In this document: positions 42,283-53,895 of the stretch, in pieces
Position numbering within the stretch: the stretch's first letter is position 1
Layout of the letters: each line of letters opens with the position of its first letter
Origin: Rhipicephalus microplus
Taxonomy: Eukaryota; Arthropoda; Arachnida; Ixodida; Ixodidae
Assembly: GCF_043290135.1 (NCBI RefSeq)
Contig: NC_134703.1
Span: 110,563,505-110,627,504, forward strand
DNA: 64,000 nt
Direction: 5' to 3'
Program-made: the position numbers and the translations under genes
Notes under the pieces: generated by a model
Databases searched by the model: none
What the model was told of the DNA's origin: nothing
Seen by the model: the letters and a program-made list of their open reading frames with translations, nothing else

Positions 42283-42682
42283 ATGTCATTGCCCAGCATA
42301 CCAGACCGAACGACGTATTATGGAAGCCAAGCTCTGTCAGCTGGATTCGCGGCCGCTTACTGAAGAGAAGATCTTGGGACCTTGGCCGACGATTTCTCAT
42401 ACGCGCAAAGCCACGAAAGCTCTCTTGTACTTCTTAAGGATCACCAAACTTCAAGACAGCTTGTGAAAGAACAGTGTGAGACCGCGCTGTGTAGTCTCGA
42501 GCTGAACAATAATCCTTCTGATTCTTACTCCTCTTCTTTTTACCTCTTTCCTTTCTATTATTCTCCCTTTCCCCCAACTCAAGTGTGGAGTAGCAAACCG
42601 AGCCAAGTTTGGTTAACCTCCCTGCCTTTTCTCTCTATTTATCTCTCTCTCTCACGCATCTTTTGTCACAATAAATAATTTT
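42283..42682 (+). mobile_element. I-like LINE 3' end with 3' UTR
   Basis: The ORF2 terminus reads RPLTEEKILGPWPT..RKATKALLYFLR..LQDSL and stops at 42466. The 3' UTR has the family's GTGTGGAGTAGCAAACC and GGTTAACCTCCCTGCC, then a CTCT-rich stretch and AATAAATAA at the end. A 5'-truncated, dead copy; it shows the C-terminal part missing from the LINE at 14490. Confidence 0.85.
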
Positions 42683-43649
42683 CTGGACGTGATAGCACTA
42701 CAAAATACGTGTCTATTTTTTATTTCATGCAGCGCATCTGTAAAGTTATTTATTGGTTTTTGTATTAGATAGACACCATCCCGTGTTCAATAAAGTGAAT
42801 GACAAGAATTAACTGTTTCTTACTCTGAAAATGAAATGTTCTCGTAGTTTTCTGGCTTTTTCACACCATTCTCTCTTTTTATGCGTGAGATCTCGTTCCC
42901 TCACGCACTTGAACTTTGTGGTTCAATATATATGAAATTATCCACACACAACCAACGAAACACAGCATATCGGCAGTTGACGCTTGCAAATATGCCACAA
43001 TAAAGATGCCATACCATGCTACTCGCAGCTTCAGAAGCGACTTCGATCGTTTTACGTCCTACGATACCATGATTAGAGCAGCCGTTTTGCCCGTGAGCCT
43101 TTTACGCGCTTAGCAGTGTCCATATAGTGTACGCGTACATCTCTTATCATCGAACGTATGTTGACATTTGGCAGCATGTGTGCATAAGGGTGAGCGACAT
43201 TGAAGTGGCAAACATTTGTGCTCGAAAACGGTACATTGAGGTGGTTCTGTACAAAGATTACTGCATAATTCAAAGCATATTGCATGCTGCGGTCGAAACA
43301 CGTGTCTTACCGTTCTTGGTGTTTGCCCTATTCCACTTTTCGCTTCGTTCTCTGAAAGGCGCTGAATATCGTCTATGCATACGAAAAAAAAAGCAACACA
43401 CACGTCACGGAATTGTACGAGTTTCCTCCTTGGTTACACTGCACAGTAGGCACGTTGAAGCAGTGAGGAGATAAGCCTCGAACCGGAAGTACCGTAGCAG
43501 ACAACGCGTCGTTTTGCTATCAACCCATTATCGGACAACGAGTGCAAGACGGATGACAGAATGTGACCATTTACGAATACAAGTGTCCCGCCTACGCGCA
43601 CTTCATAATTCAGGACCATGTGACTTTATCACTGCACAATATTTTAATG
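42683..43649. other. unannotated intergenic stretch
   Basis: No gene or named repeat recognised. Confidence 0.45.
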
Positions 43650-43918
43650 AAGTTATGAAAGTGCCCCCGCCATGGTGGTCTAGTGGCTAAGGTATTCGGC
43701 TGCTGACCCGCAAGTCGCGAGATCGAATCCCAGCTGCAGCGGCTGTATTTCCAATGGAGGCAGAAATGTTGTAAGCCCGTCTGCTCAGATTTGTGTGCAC
43801 GTTAAAGAACCCCAGATAGTCGAAATTTCTGGAGCCCTCCTCTACGGCGTCCCTCATATTCATATGGTGGTTTTGGGACGTTAAACCACACATATCAATC
43901 AATCAAGTTATAAAAGTG
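43650..43918 (+). mobile_element. Ruka-like SINE, complete, with target-site duplication
   Basis: Full SINE at about 43664-43904 with A box TGGTCTAGTGG, a mutated B box (AGATCGAATCC) and tail ATCAATCAATCAA. Flanks AAGTTATGAAAGTG (43650-43663) and AAGTTATAAAAGTG (43905-43918) are a 14-bp target-site duplication with one mismatch. Confidence 0.92.
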
Positions 43919-44888
43919 CTGTTGAATAGATCGAAAACCTGTACCAATACTATAGATACGTCGCGCTTGCACACGCGCGCGTTTGTGTGCGTGTGTGTAA
44001 CAAAACATATTAATAAGTATGCACTTAGCGGTTGAAGGGCGCACTAAAGGCTGAATTTCGCTATTGCGTTCAACTCTTTAAAAAGGAAGCTTAAGCGTCC
44101 CCCAATATTTCGCCGCGACCGTACAGTCCATTCTCAATGTGCCTACTGAAATCTGTAAGCTTAGCGATGGTTTCTTCTCGGTGCCCGTCGCGCCAGCTTT
44201 TCAGCGGAGATAAAAAAAAACATGGTTTAATTATTCGTTAGATGAATCGGTAAAACATGAAAGTAAAAAAGTGTCCTTAGAGAAGTAGTTTAATGTTACG
44301 TTGATATGGGAGTGCTTGCGCAATGTCTATTGGTGTCTTACAGCCATAGCTCCGCTTAACGTGGATGCATTCACGTGCCTATACTCTGTTTCACAAGCTG
44401 TTGGAAGCATTGTGGAGGGTATACACGGGTGCCCTCAGCCAATCATGAACGAGAGCACTACGTAATAGTGTTTACACGCGCATGTCGCGTCCCTGAATTC
44501 GACAGGTGGTCCCGTCTGTGTGGAAATAAACGCACTATACAAACATGTGGTGCTTCCCACCTATTAATCTGTTTTGTTCATTTTCAAACAGGCGACTACC
44601 GTTTCAAATAATGCAGTGGTTTTAGTTTTAATAAAACTGGGCTGACTTTTTCTATTCATTTACTATACCTGTCATCACCATTTCTTGTCAGTTCTTGTCA
44701 AGTCCTAGGTTTTTTAATTGTTTATGCAACATGTACGACAGTATTTACTTCAGTCACTGAAGTCAAATAATGAACGCATCAGTCAATATATACATAGCGA
44801 TGTACCACGCATCGCGTGAACGTGGTGATGGTACCTCCCGCTGCGTTTCTCCACATCATCATATGGTGCCCTCCGGGCAGGTGGCATA
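43919..44888. other. intergenic, short dispersed repeat
   Basis: 44235-44420 resembles 13370-13560. An imperfect GT/CG run at 43975-43998. No gene recognised. Confidence 0.4.
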
Positions 44889-45066
44889 ATTTTAAATGCG
44901 GAGCATTTCTAAGTCACACGACGTCGTGCTTCGGCGTCAGCGGTGGCACCGTCGACACTGACACTGCGCATGCTCACGTCTCGTTGCGGCCCAGGAAGAT
45001 ACCCGCCAAACTGTCGCATGCTTCCCCTCCTTTGCCTTACAAGGCTGAAGGTGGCAGCGTCTGCTA
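44889..45066. repeat. transposon end with ATGCGGAGCAT hairpin
   Basis: AAATGCGGAGCATTT near 44896, followed by a GC-rich stretch with ACGACGTCGT and CACCGTCGACACTGACA. The ATGC(N3-4)GCAT hairpin resembles the ends of the elements at 10781 and of the core-repeat elements, so all may belong to related families. Confidence 0.4.
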
Positions 45067-45499
45067 GAAAATTATGACTGCATGCTCTCTCTGCACAACA
45101 GTTCCCTGGCCACCCCGTGTATGTAAGCACCAGGTTTCGTGCTCAGAATTCAGTCAAGGGCATCTTTACTTGACGTTGAAGGCAGCACTTCTACTTCGTA
45201 CGATAAATCAGAATAATAAAGAAGGAATAACAATGCGGCATGCTCAAGTACATTACAAGCATTCATTTAGGGACAATAACGTGAGATTTTAGATGCCAAC
45301 TTCAGGATATCATTATCAGGCAAGCCACATGGCTGTCAACCACCTGGTCTTCCTAATCATCTTTGAGTCTTCCATAACGTGGACTGGCATTAGAAGGTGC
45401 ACCGTTCATACACACTTTGCTTTAAAGTAATCATTTATAAAGATGAATCTGGTAATATATCTCCAGATAAGACCTACACGTCAGAACAACCTCATGGAT
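45067..45499. other. unannotated stretch upstream of paralogue B
   Basis: Nothing recognised. Confidence 0.45.
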
Positions 45500-45791
45500 T
45501 TGTGCGCTATTTTATTCCCATTGATAAGCAAGGAAACGCGTTATCTGCTGAATTACTCAGCAAGCGTCGATATTACACGTGTACCAACGAGTGAAAGTGA
45601 GCTGTTTCGAATTGTGCTTGTCAAAAAGGAAGTGGGAGAGAATAAGAGTGAACATTCAAAAAGTAACGATATTAGCACAGGCTGCGTTATTAGAGAAGAT
45701 ATTTGCGCGCCGCTGCACAAAGCCTTAGTAATCCACGCTTTCGCGCGATTTTTCGTCTTTCCCGTTTGTCTCGTTGACGAGTGCCAACACA

Positions 45792-48066
45792 ATGCGGATA
45801 AGGTTAAGCCCATCCGACGAAGTAACGGTCTTAGAGCAGCAGTTGAACGCTCTGGGTCGCCCGGAAAATGTTCACGAATTGGAGCTCACCAACTGCGTGG
45901 TCGCGGACCCCGACGACCTTTGCCGGTGCATCATACGCTGCACGGAGCTTCGCATGCTTTACTGCGTATCGAGCGGGATAAGGTTGAAGAGCCTTATTAT
46001 CAACGTGCTGCCGAAGCTGCCGCACTTGAGCCACCTCGAGTTGACGCTCGACGAATGTGTGGACCGAGAGGAAGCGTTGACGATGCTGAGCACGATCCGA
46101 GCAATGGAAACTATCTCCGGGAGCCTTCGCCACTTGTACGTCGAAGTTTCCGGTTTGCTCAGAATTCGAGTCCTGAGCGCAATATTGGAGAGGCTACCGA
46201 ACTTGATTGAACTGCACGTGCACAATCTGCGCGAGTTGCTGACCCTAGCGGTTCGCGATATGGAAAGTTTATGGCGCCAGGCTCCCAGAATACAGATCCT
46301 CAAGATGACATCCGAAGCGCCCACAGAAGCTCAGCAAGAACCGGTCGTGGATAGGCCGTTGGAGGAGCCTGCTGTCAGCAACTGGGCCAAGGTTTGCGGC
46401 AACCTCCTGCTTCGGCGAAATCCTCCCACAAGAAACTGCGTTCGCGCAAGGGATCTCGCCGTTCGTGTCGAACCATTGCGTCCCGCGGAGCCGCTTATCT
46501 TGGTGATCAACAACGACGAGGGGATACCCACGGCAGCTCAAATTCGCGAAGCGGGGACACGAAACCACTGGCGTGATGTACGTAGCCTCACTCTTGTACT
46601 CGTCAGGTCGGGAGATGCGGCCGAGGAAGTTGCACGAGCTAACGCCGACATCGCAAACGGGCTCGTGACCTTCTTCGGGCATTTCAAGAGTGGTTCTTGC
46701 AGTCATCTCAAGGAGCTTAACCTGAGTTCGTTTCACTTCAAAGACGAGGCGGACTTCACGAATGTTTTGAGTGAAGCCGGACTGAAGACGCTGACGGCCC
46801 TTTCCGTCACACCCTGTGGCGTCTGGCATCCGGGTGCGATGGGCCGGCTGGCGAACACTTGCACTGAGCTGGACGACCTCGACATTCGCGTGTACACGGA
46901 TTATCGAACATGTTCCCGCTGTTGGCAGCCTCTGGAACTCGGTGCCATTGCAGAAAACCATCTAACACGTGGTCGTCTCTCCTTTTCGAACGTGAAAGAG
47001 TTCGCTTCGTTCGATTTTCTGAGCACGTCCCGAATATCCGAGTTTCGCATGTCGGGCAAGTGCGATCAGGCCATGGTACGCTTGAAGACCCTGTTGAGGA
47101 AGTTGCGTCCAAATACGCTTCTGCGCTGTCTCGTGCTCAGCTTTCCTGGCATACGCTACAACCAAGACATGTATCAGGTATGTGATTCTAGTTCGACCGC
47201 GGTTTTGAACTCTGGCTGCGTGAGCACTCATTGATCCCTCAAGGGTTTAAGTGAAAACGTCGCCAATACGATAATTCCTCGTTGGATTCTCAATAAAGAT
47301 TATTACCTACCTACCTTCCGATATGATGTTTTATATATTCGGAGTACATTATTTGCATTGGTCTCTGTATCATTGTCTGTACCTATTTTAACGCCGCGTT
47401 AGCTTCACTGTGAGCAGCCGACACTCACAGTTGCACAGCGTAATTATGCAATCGCCGTTGCGCGCCTTCTGCCGTCGTCCAATGACATTTTTCGGGCAAG
47501 CACTTTTTTTCTTGTAATATTGAAGGAAGTGTTCTATCACGTTTACACGTGTAATTTTTATAGGAAGCTTGCGTTATATCTTCTGTGGAGACAAATTATG
47601 AAGTTATCGGGAATGATCTTATGTAGGTGAATATGAAAATGAATACGAAGTATGTTGCTTTAACTGGTGATGCCGTGGCGTTATGACTTTCTAATTTCCC
47701 TTGGCTTTTTTTTCTCGGAAGGACCTACCGATGCTCGCTGGCTTACGATTCCTGTGTCTACAGACACCCAATGCGCATGACGAATTAACCGCGCGAGTCT
47801 TCATCGAATGGGCAGCCTCTCAGTTGAGCTCGCTCGAAGTAATGCACGTGCATTTCACCCACCACCTAACAGGAATGATAGAGCGGTGCACGTGGATGCG
47901 GAATGCAGAGACAGCTGAACAACTTGAGTTGGGCGACGACGACGCAAATCCACTTGGCCCGGCACCGGGCAGTGTCTTCACAGACCGACCATGCGTGATT
48001 TGTTCGACACAGACCTTCATTGGGCTTATCAAGCCGCACAATCGAGGAGCCAGGACGCAAGTGTAG
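45792..48066 (+). CDS. leucine-rich-repeat-like protein, paralogue B
   Basis: Two exons, 45792-47177 and 47722-48066 (join), give 576 aa. The intron (47178-47721, 544 bp, phase 0) has a CAG|GTATGT donor and a CTCGGAAG|GAC acceptor, at the same codon as in paralogue A. ATG 45792 is preferred because it aligns with A; the frame stays open upstream without another ATG. By eye about four fifths of residues match A, with no stops or frameshifts, so both copies seem to be under constraint. Leucine-rich segments run through the chain, and C-x2-C pairs at 374-377 and 553-556 are kept. The main differences are a shorter loop (GHFKSGSCSHLKE where A has AGSSGGIGHLKE) and the variable stretch around residue 185-200. 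No signal peptide or membrane segment. Function not known from sequence; probably intracellular binding. Confidence 0.88.
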
Positions 48067-48127
48067 ATTGCTTCCCGGTGTTTCAACGATGTAACCGAGT
48101 TCATTCTCGTTGATTAGTTTTTACTGA

Positions 48128-48133
48128 AATAAA
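48128..48133 (+). terminator. poly(A) signal of paralogue B
   Basis: AATAAA 62 bp after the stop codon, in the same place as in paralogue A. Confidence 0.75.
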
Positions 48134-48878
48134 CTGCTAAGTTTTGTGTAACAAAATACTGTGAATGCTTGTTTTCGAAAATTTTCGTGGACACTGTTGA
48201 AGGGCTGCCGGTATCTCAGAGTCTGGCCAATTCGTTTGATCCTCTCTGCATATGTCGAAGCTCTCCTGAACGGTTACACGCACTCATCCTCCTTTTTTTG
48301 TTATTAGATTTGCACCATTGACAACTTTAGCGCTCCACTAACGTATAGGGAAGGGGGGGAGTCAAAAGTGGCCAGGCCACTATCCCATGGGTTTTTATGG
48401 AAGCATGACTTCGGAAGATATTATCAGGACTGTAACTATGAAAGCCATGATATTTTTGTCAGGAACACACAACTTGTATACTAATTCGTAGAGGCATGAT
48501 GACAATATATGGAACCTCAAACGTTGTAAGAGAAGCTGTCAATTGCGAATTTTTACTCCCGGCCTGAAGACCACGGGCATACGTAGAAAACAGCTTCACA
48601 GTATTTTCTGATGGCTGGTTGCACAGCTTGAGATTGCACTGCGCATGCGCGTTCCTTTTTACCTCCTCGTGTGTTTGTTCACTGCTCCAAGTGCGTGTGC
48701 TCCGAAGCACCAGAGAAAAGGAAACGCGCCACTTTCACAGACGCCGAAAATGGGCCGCATCTGCAGTCTCCTTTACTTAGCCGAGCACAATGCTCAGTAC
48801 TTGCATATTTAAAACGACGCCTCAACCACTCAGGAGGCTTCCGCTTATCGACTTTATAGTCCCTTTACAACATAAACG
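48134..48878. other. 3' part of duplication unit B
   Basis: Non-coding. 48620-48745 matches 39800-39920 (GCGCATGCGC, TTTTTACCT, GCACCAGAGAAA). Nothing else recognised. Confidence 0.45.
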
Positions 48879-49222
48879 TGCCCACTGTGGTGTCTAGGTT
48901 ACTTGGCTGCTGACCCCCAGGTCGCGGGATGGAACCCTGGCTGCGGCGGCTGCATTACCGATGAAGGCGGAATTGCTGTAGGCCCATGTGCTCAGATTTG
49001 CGAGTACGTTAAAAAACCCCAGCTGGTTGAAATTTTCGGAGCCCTATACTATACTATCCTTACTCTACTACTTACCTTTCTCTACTTTTAATCACCCATC
49101 TCTTTCACCACGCAGGGTAGCCAAGCTTCTCGTTAGTGTAGTGGTCAGTATCCCCTCTACTACGGCGTCTCTCATAATCATATGGTGGTTTTGAGACGTT
49201 AAACCCCACATACCTATCATTA
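48879..49222 (+). mobile_element. Ruka-like SINE split by a ~110-bp insertion
   Basis: The head and body run from 48879 to GGAGCCCT at 49045. Unrelated sequence follows to about 49154, then CTCTACTACGGCGTCTCTCA resumes the SINE to a degraded tail near 49222. The inserted part is a LINE 3' UTR piece plus a tRNA-Asp-like half (see next entry). The B box is mutated (GGATGGAACCC). Confidence 0.85.
49046..49155 (+). mobile_element. LINE 3' UTR piece joined to tRNA-Asp 5' half
   Basis: 49068-49124 (CCTTTCTCTACTTTTAATC, CCCATCTC, GGGTAGCCAAGC) matches the LINE 3' UTR at 50120-50190. It is followed at once by 49127-49155, which follows positions 1-29 of tRNA-Asp(GTC): a TCTCGTTAGTGTAGTGG core and GTATCCCC. 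CCCT occurs at both edges. A template-switch product of reverse transcription is the likely origin. Confidence 0.6.
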
Positions 49223-50245
49223 AAACAGAAATACTATCCTATCAGTTGCAGCGGATGATATCTTCGATGGCAGCTGAACTTGATGACACTAAAGAAGCTG
49301 TACTGTACACGCCAGCTCGAAGGTAGTCTCCACAGAATCCAAGGTAGCACTAAAGATAATCTTCATTCTCCTAACGAAAACGAACTCTCAACCCTTTTCA
49401 TTAGACATAGCATACCTACACCACTTGGAAATTACCGCAAATAACTATATCGCATTTCATTAGATACAGGCTCATTTTGGCATCAAAAGGAGATGAAGCA
49501 GCGCGCGAAGGTCATTGACATCATAATTACAGACGGAGTTATTTTACCAAATCTGATGCTTCTCAGGTGGCAAAATACTTACGTTTAAAGGAAATAACAG
49601 ACTCTAGAATCTTTCGACAAATCATATTGCTTTTTTCACTCAATCGACCTCTAGCTCAGAACAAGAATCTCATGCGATTCCTCGACATTTGGAAACACTA
49701 TACCGTCGTCTTCGCCTAGAGGCAACCTATATAAACAGCTTACGGTACCACTTCAATAAGTTAGCGAGCCCGTGCTGCAGCAACTGTGGCTCGATCAAAA
49801 CTATGGAATACACCTCGTTTGTGTGTGGAACGTATGCTGATGAGCGTGCACTCTATGAACATTGCATGAATTTAATAACCGCGATAACGTTCTCCCTTGA
49901 TGGTGTATAGGAACCTTTAACCTGCCCCACGCTGCAGAGGCGGGCTATGAAACTTTTGTTTGCGTACTTGGTCAGTATCGGACAGCTATGGACAAACTTT
50001 AGCTGCCCCTTGACATCAGCGAAAAAACTATTATTGCATATCCTCATTTATTGGTCTAACATGTGGGCTTGTTATTTTTTTCTACCTTCTATTCTAACGT
50101 TCAGACGTTTTCTCTCTCTTTCCCTTTCTCTACTTTCAATCGCCCCATCTCCTTGCACACGCATAGTAACCAGCCAGGGATTTCTATACGCCGGTTAAAT
50201 TCCCTGCTTTTCAATAAAGAGTTCTATCTCTCTCTCTCTCCGCGG
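49223..50245 (+). mobile_element. I-like LINE 3' fragment
   Basis: Near 49700-49870 the frame reads RLRLEATYINS, then ASPCCSNCGSIKTMEYTSF and CGTYADERALYE, the C-x2-C/H zinc region at the end of I-like ORF2. The 3' UTR follows (TTTCTCTACTTTCAATCG, AGTAACCAGCC, GTTAAATTCCCTGC), ending in CAATAAAGAG and a TCTC run. Degenerate and 5'-truncated. Confidence 0.75.
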
Positions 50246-50860
50246 AAGAAGCGAGTGATTTCACTGAAAGAATTTTTTTCTGCTTGATCAAGTATTTGTC
50301 CTGTACTGGGGTTACGGACGCGTCAGCTAGCAAGGTTTTTCTCTCTTTCTGAAACTCATGTACGTTTCATTCTAACTTTGCGACAAAAACCGATTGACAC
50401 CAAGTTTTTCGTTCATGGCGCTTACGAGTGGGCTTGATGTGACTTCAGTACTTGCATTGCTAAGCTTACGGGATACTTACGCCGAGCCCTGCGAGAAATT
50501 GCAGCTTACACGAGGTCATGAACGGAAGCTGCTGTGTAATCGTATCACATATGTAGTGTTGCAAAAAACTAACAGTAAGCATGTGTTGCACGTGACAATA
50601 GGTCTGAGAAGGCGGCACATTCTGAGGCGCGCCGAGCTGGTGCATTACGTGATTTTGTCACCATGCCACCACTATACCCTTCTTCTATTTCTGTGGCGTT
50701 CCAGTGTGCGCGCACTTGAAGCGACTGAAGGGGAAAACTGACACGTAAACAAGGACGCGCGTGCGCAATGCGTGCTCTCGAGCTCCGCAAGGAACCGCCG
50801 GGAGGTGCCCAGGAACGGTGACTGTTGTCTCTAAAGCTTTGACCATGACTGTAAGACCAT

Positions 50861-52174
50861 TTTCAAAGTGGATACAGGGATCTATCAGTTTACCGGTGCT
50901 TTTATCTCAGCGCTCATCTCACCATCGTAAAACAGCAGATAATGACAAAAATGTTTGCAACTAGATACGACGAAGGGGAAAAAACAAGTTTCGGTAACAT
51001 CAATGTTACGCGTATCAAGCAATCTTCACGGAGAATCGTGACTACCGGCACGTCCTTTATAGTGATAAGGCCGCAGTTTGGAAGATGGGGTAAATGCATT
51101 GACCTGTGAAGAATCCTTGAACAGGGATGTCACCAGAGCCAATGTTTCTGAAATTGATCTTGTGTTGGGAGAGGGGGGGGTGTTCATTTTTTTTTGTGCC
51201 AGATGAAACCCCTCACCGCAGAAAAATTTCTTTCGCACTAGCTAAGGAAGTTTTGTTTCCATTACAAAAAACTGCACGCTTTGTTTCCTGCAGTGTAGGC
51301 ATCCCATGACATGCTTGCGGTAATGGCAGTGCTTGGTGCTTCCCTTCGAGATTGTTGCAACAGCTAACGGCTGATAGGTGCGCTTTGTATTCATGTGAAA
51401 GAAACTTTAAACGCAAACTTTGACAAGAACAAGGGTGAGGAAGTGACACGGGCATACATATGGCTGCACGTGCGCACCAACATAACTACACCAAGACAGG
51501 GCGCTGTCACAGCATAGCTACTTGGTAGCCACTTTGCCGAAACTTTTTTTTTTGCTGGTAAGAGTTAATGTCGGTTGAGTGATACAGAATGAGCCTTGAA
51601 TGTGAATGTGAAACGGCTCTGCAAGTTTCTGTCTGGTGCAATCACGGCGTATAAACAGAGCGACCGTGTCAGAAAAGCGAGCTTCGCAACCACACTGCAC
51701 ACAATGCATGAACAAGTCCGTGAGTAGCCGTCCTTTCAGAGACAATTGATATGGTCGCTCATTCATACATTAGGGCAGCGGCTCATCTGCAGCACATACC
51801 CTTGTACGCAACATAAACAAAGTTTCTCGCGCATTAAACAGTAATAGCCGTTGCACTAATGTGCATATACGAGTGCTCGCTCGGCCTCCAGCGTCCATCT
51901 TATTCGCAACAATAGAGAAGAACTTACCGAGTTAAGTTTTCGCTTAAAAAACAAAATTCAGCCAACGTGCGGCTTTTTTTTTATTCCAGACATTAGAGCA
52001 TACACGCAAAGCATTGCACCATCAACAAACCAAAATTGAAGCGTGTTCGTGGAGTGCAAGGCGAAACAACAGTGTTTGATATTTATTTTACGTGGTGGGC
52101 TACATAGATAATTAGTGTTTGAAATTAAAGAGCTGGTCTACCACCTCTTCGTCTAAGAAAATGAATTCACGTTT
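50861..52174. other. unannotated intergenic stretch
   Basis: No gene or named repeat recognised. Confidence 0.45.
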
Positions 52175-52447
52175 CAATGGCTTCCAAGTTGATTGATTGG
52201 TTGATTTGTGGGGTTTAACGTCCCAAAACCACCATGTGATTATGGAAGACGCCGTAGTTGAGGGTGCCGGAAATTTCGACCACCTGGGGTTCTTTAAGGT
52301 GCACCCAAATCTGACTACACGGACCTACATTTCCGCCTCCACCGGAAATGCAGCCGCCACAGCCGGGATTTGATCCCGCGACCTGCAGGTCAGCAGCCAG
52401 GTACCTTAGCCACTAGACCACCGTGGCGGGGCCAATGACTTCCATGT
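52175..52447 (-). mobile_element. Ruka-like SINE, complete, with target-site duplication
   Basis: Full SINE on the minus strand with the CCGCCACGGTGGTCTAGTGG head near 52430 and TTGATTGATTGG (tail) at 52190. Flanks CAATGGCTTCCAAGT (52175-52189) and CAATGACTTCCATGT (52433-52447) are a 15-bp duplication with two mismatches. Confidence 0.92.
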
Positions 52448-52729
52448 CATTGCGGCATATTGGGCATTGAGCATGCTGAGATAGGTGCTCAATTTGCGCA
52501 CGAAGACGGTGTACAAGAACCACCCAGTTCTCAAGGACCGATGCTATCATCGAAGTACGAAAGATTTCTCATGAAGATTTGAAATTTCTGAAGACTACAG
52601 CAAGTTTAAGGCATTCGCGTCTGTATCGGCTGCACCCGTCTCCTCGACATTGGCGTCGGCCCTGCTCTCTTGACTCGAGACGATGGTGCTTCGCCTACGG
52701 TGGCTTGGTGTCTCTTTCACCAAATTTTT
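52448..52729. other. unannotated intergenic stretch
   Basis: Nothing recognised. Confidence 0.4.
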
Positions 52730-53420
52730 CACAGTGAAAGTTTTTATGGTATCACAACACAGGTTAGGAGCGACCCCACAATTTTCCACCGCCACCACCG
52801 TCACCACTGGTGTCTGTAACCGCTATTGCACGAAGTGAGAAACGAAGAACTCACTAAATAAAAATAATAACACCGAAGACACAATGGGGTTCGAAACTGG
52901 GTCTGCTGTTAGTGATGCCAGTATTCTACCCCTGAGCCCCTCCGGTGCTTTGAACTTGCTCACAATCTTGCCTTGGGCAGGCTTGACGTCGGGAAATGAA
53001 TCGTGTTAATATGAATAATGAAGCGTTTAAGAACGACAAGGGAGAACGAGGCGTCACACAATGCGAAAAGCAAAACAAGTGCGTCGTCCGATGCTCAACC
53101 CGTTACAACAGCAAGTTATTGATCACCTATCAACTGTGGCTCCTGCCAAATTCAGACATAATTCCCCATTGTTGTCAGCCACTGCATGAACAAGTAGCTC
53201 GAAATTCTTTGGAAGTGTTTTGCGGATACCATACTTCTCCGAAGAATGACGAAGGATAGCATAGTGAATGCTGGTGTACTACCAATAAATTATAATTATT
53301 ATGGCGTAGTTGGCACCCACCAAGTGTGCTTGCAGCAATACCCATTTAGTGTTTAGAAAAGGCTCTGAAAGGCCGCTGTTCTAGCTTTCGCTGTGACTGT
53401 AATGCGCGTACTGCGCAGGC
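52730..53420 (-). repeat. tRNA-headed dispersed repeat, copy 3
   Basis: Collinear with 99-800. The tRNA-like block is at about 52882-52947 (minus). Shared words downstream include GGGCAGGCTTGACGTCGGGAAA, here cut to GGCAGGCTTGACGTCGGG, and CTGAAAGGCCGCT. Ends abruptly next to a LINE fragment. Confidence 0.6.
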
Positions 53421-53439
53421 CTGGCGTTTTTTTTTTTCT

Positions 53440-53895
53440 TTCTGAATCGGCATGGAAGACAGTGCTGTCTGCAACAATTGCGCCAGCGATGAAACGATAG
53501 AGCACCTTCTTCTTCAGTGCCCTCACTACAGTGCGCACAGACTACCGCTAGCTGCTGTGTTGGCCCACCTTAACGACACACGTTTGTCAGAATAGTCAAC
53601 GCTCTAATGCCGACACGCACTGTCGTCACACTAAAATACTGTCAAGGCCTTTTTGAATTTTTTCATGGTGGGGGCCGACTTCTGTAAAGATGCGTTTTAT
53701 TTTTGTATTACACGGATTTCAATGACGGAGGCATTAACTCTTTTTCATTTTTATTTTCCATCGTCTCTTTTTCTTTCTGCCTCTCTTGCAATCTTTCTAT
53801 TCCTTTCCACCCCCTTAGTGCCGGGAAGCAAACAGGATGCTACAATTCTGGTTGACCTCACTACGCTTTCTCTCTCTCTCTCTCTCACTGACAGC
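53440..53895 (+). mobile_element. I-like LINE 3' fragment
   Basis: The frame from 53451 reads MEDSAVCNNCASDETIEHLL then QCPHYSAHRL, the C-terminal zinc region, followed by stops. The 3' UTR motif GTGCCGGGAAGCAAACAGGA is recognisable, then GGTTGACCTCACT and a CTCT run ending near 53890. Confidence 0.75.

Larger units (their letters stand above)
45500..50860 (+). repeat. segmental duplication, unit B
   Basis: Collinear with 36520-40920; offset is 8966 bp at the start codons and 9017 bp at the stops. Downstream similarity is split by a SINE at 48879 and a LINE fragment at 49223-50245, then resumes at about 50270 (TACTTGAT-like, TTTGTCCTG, GCTAGCAAGG) to 50860. The insertions therefore postdate the duplication or occurred in only one copy. 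Confidence 0.7.

Noticed and set aside
45443..46210. 255-codon frame on the plus strand
   Set aside because: It overlaps paralogue B in another frame; the LRR frame is conserved between the two genes and this one is not.
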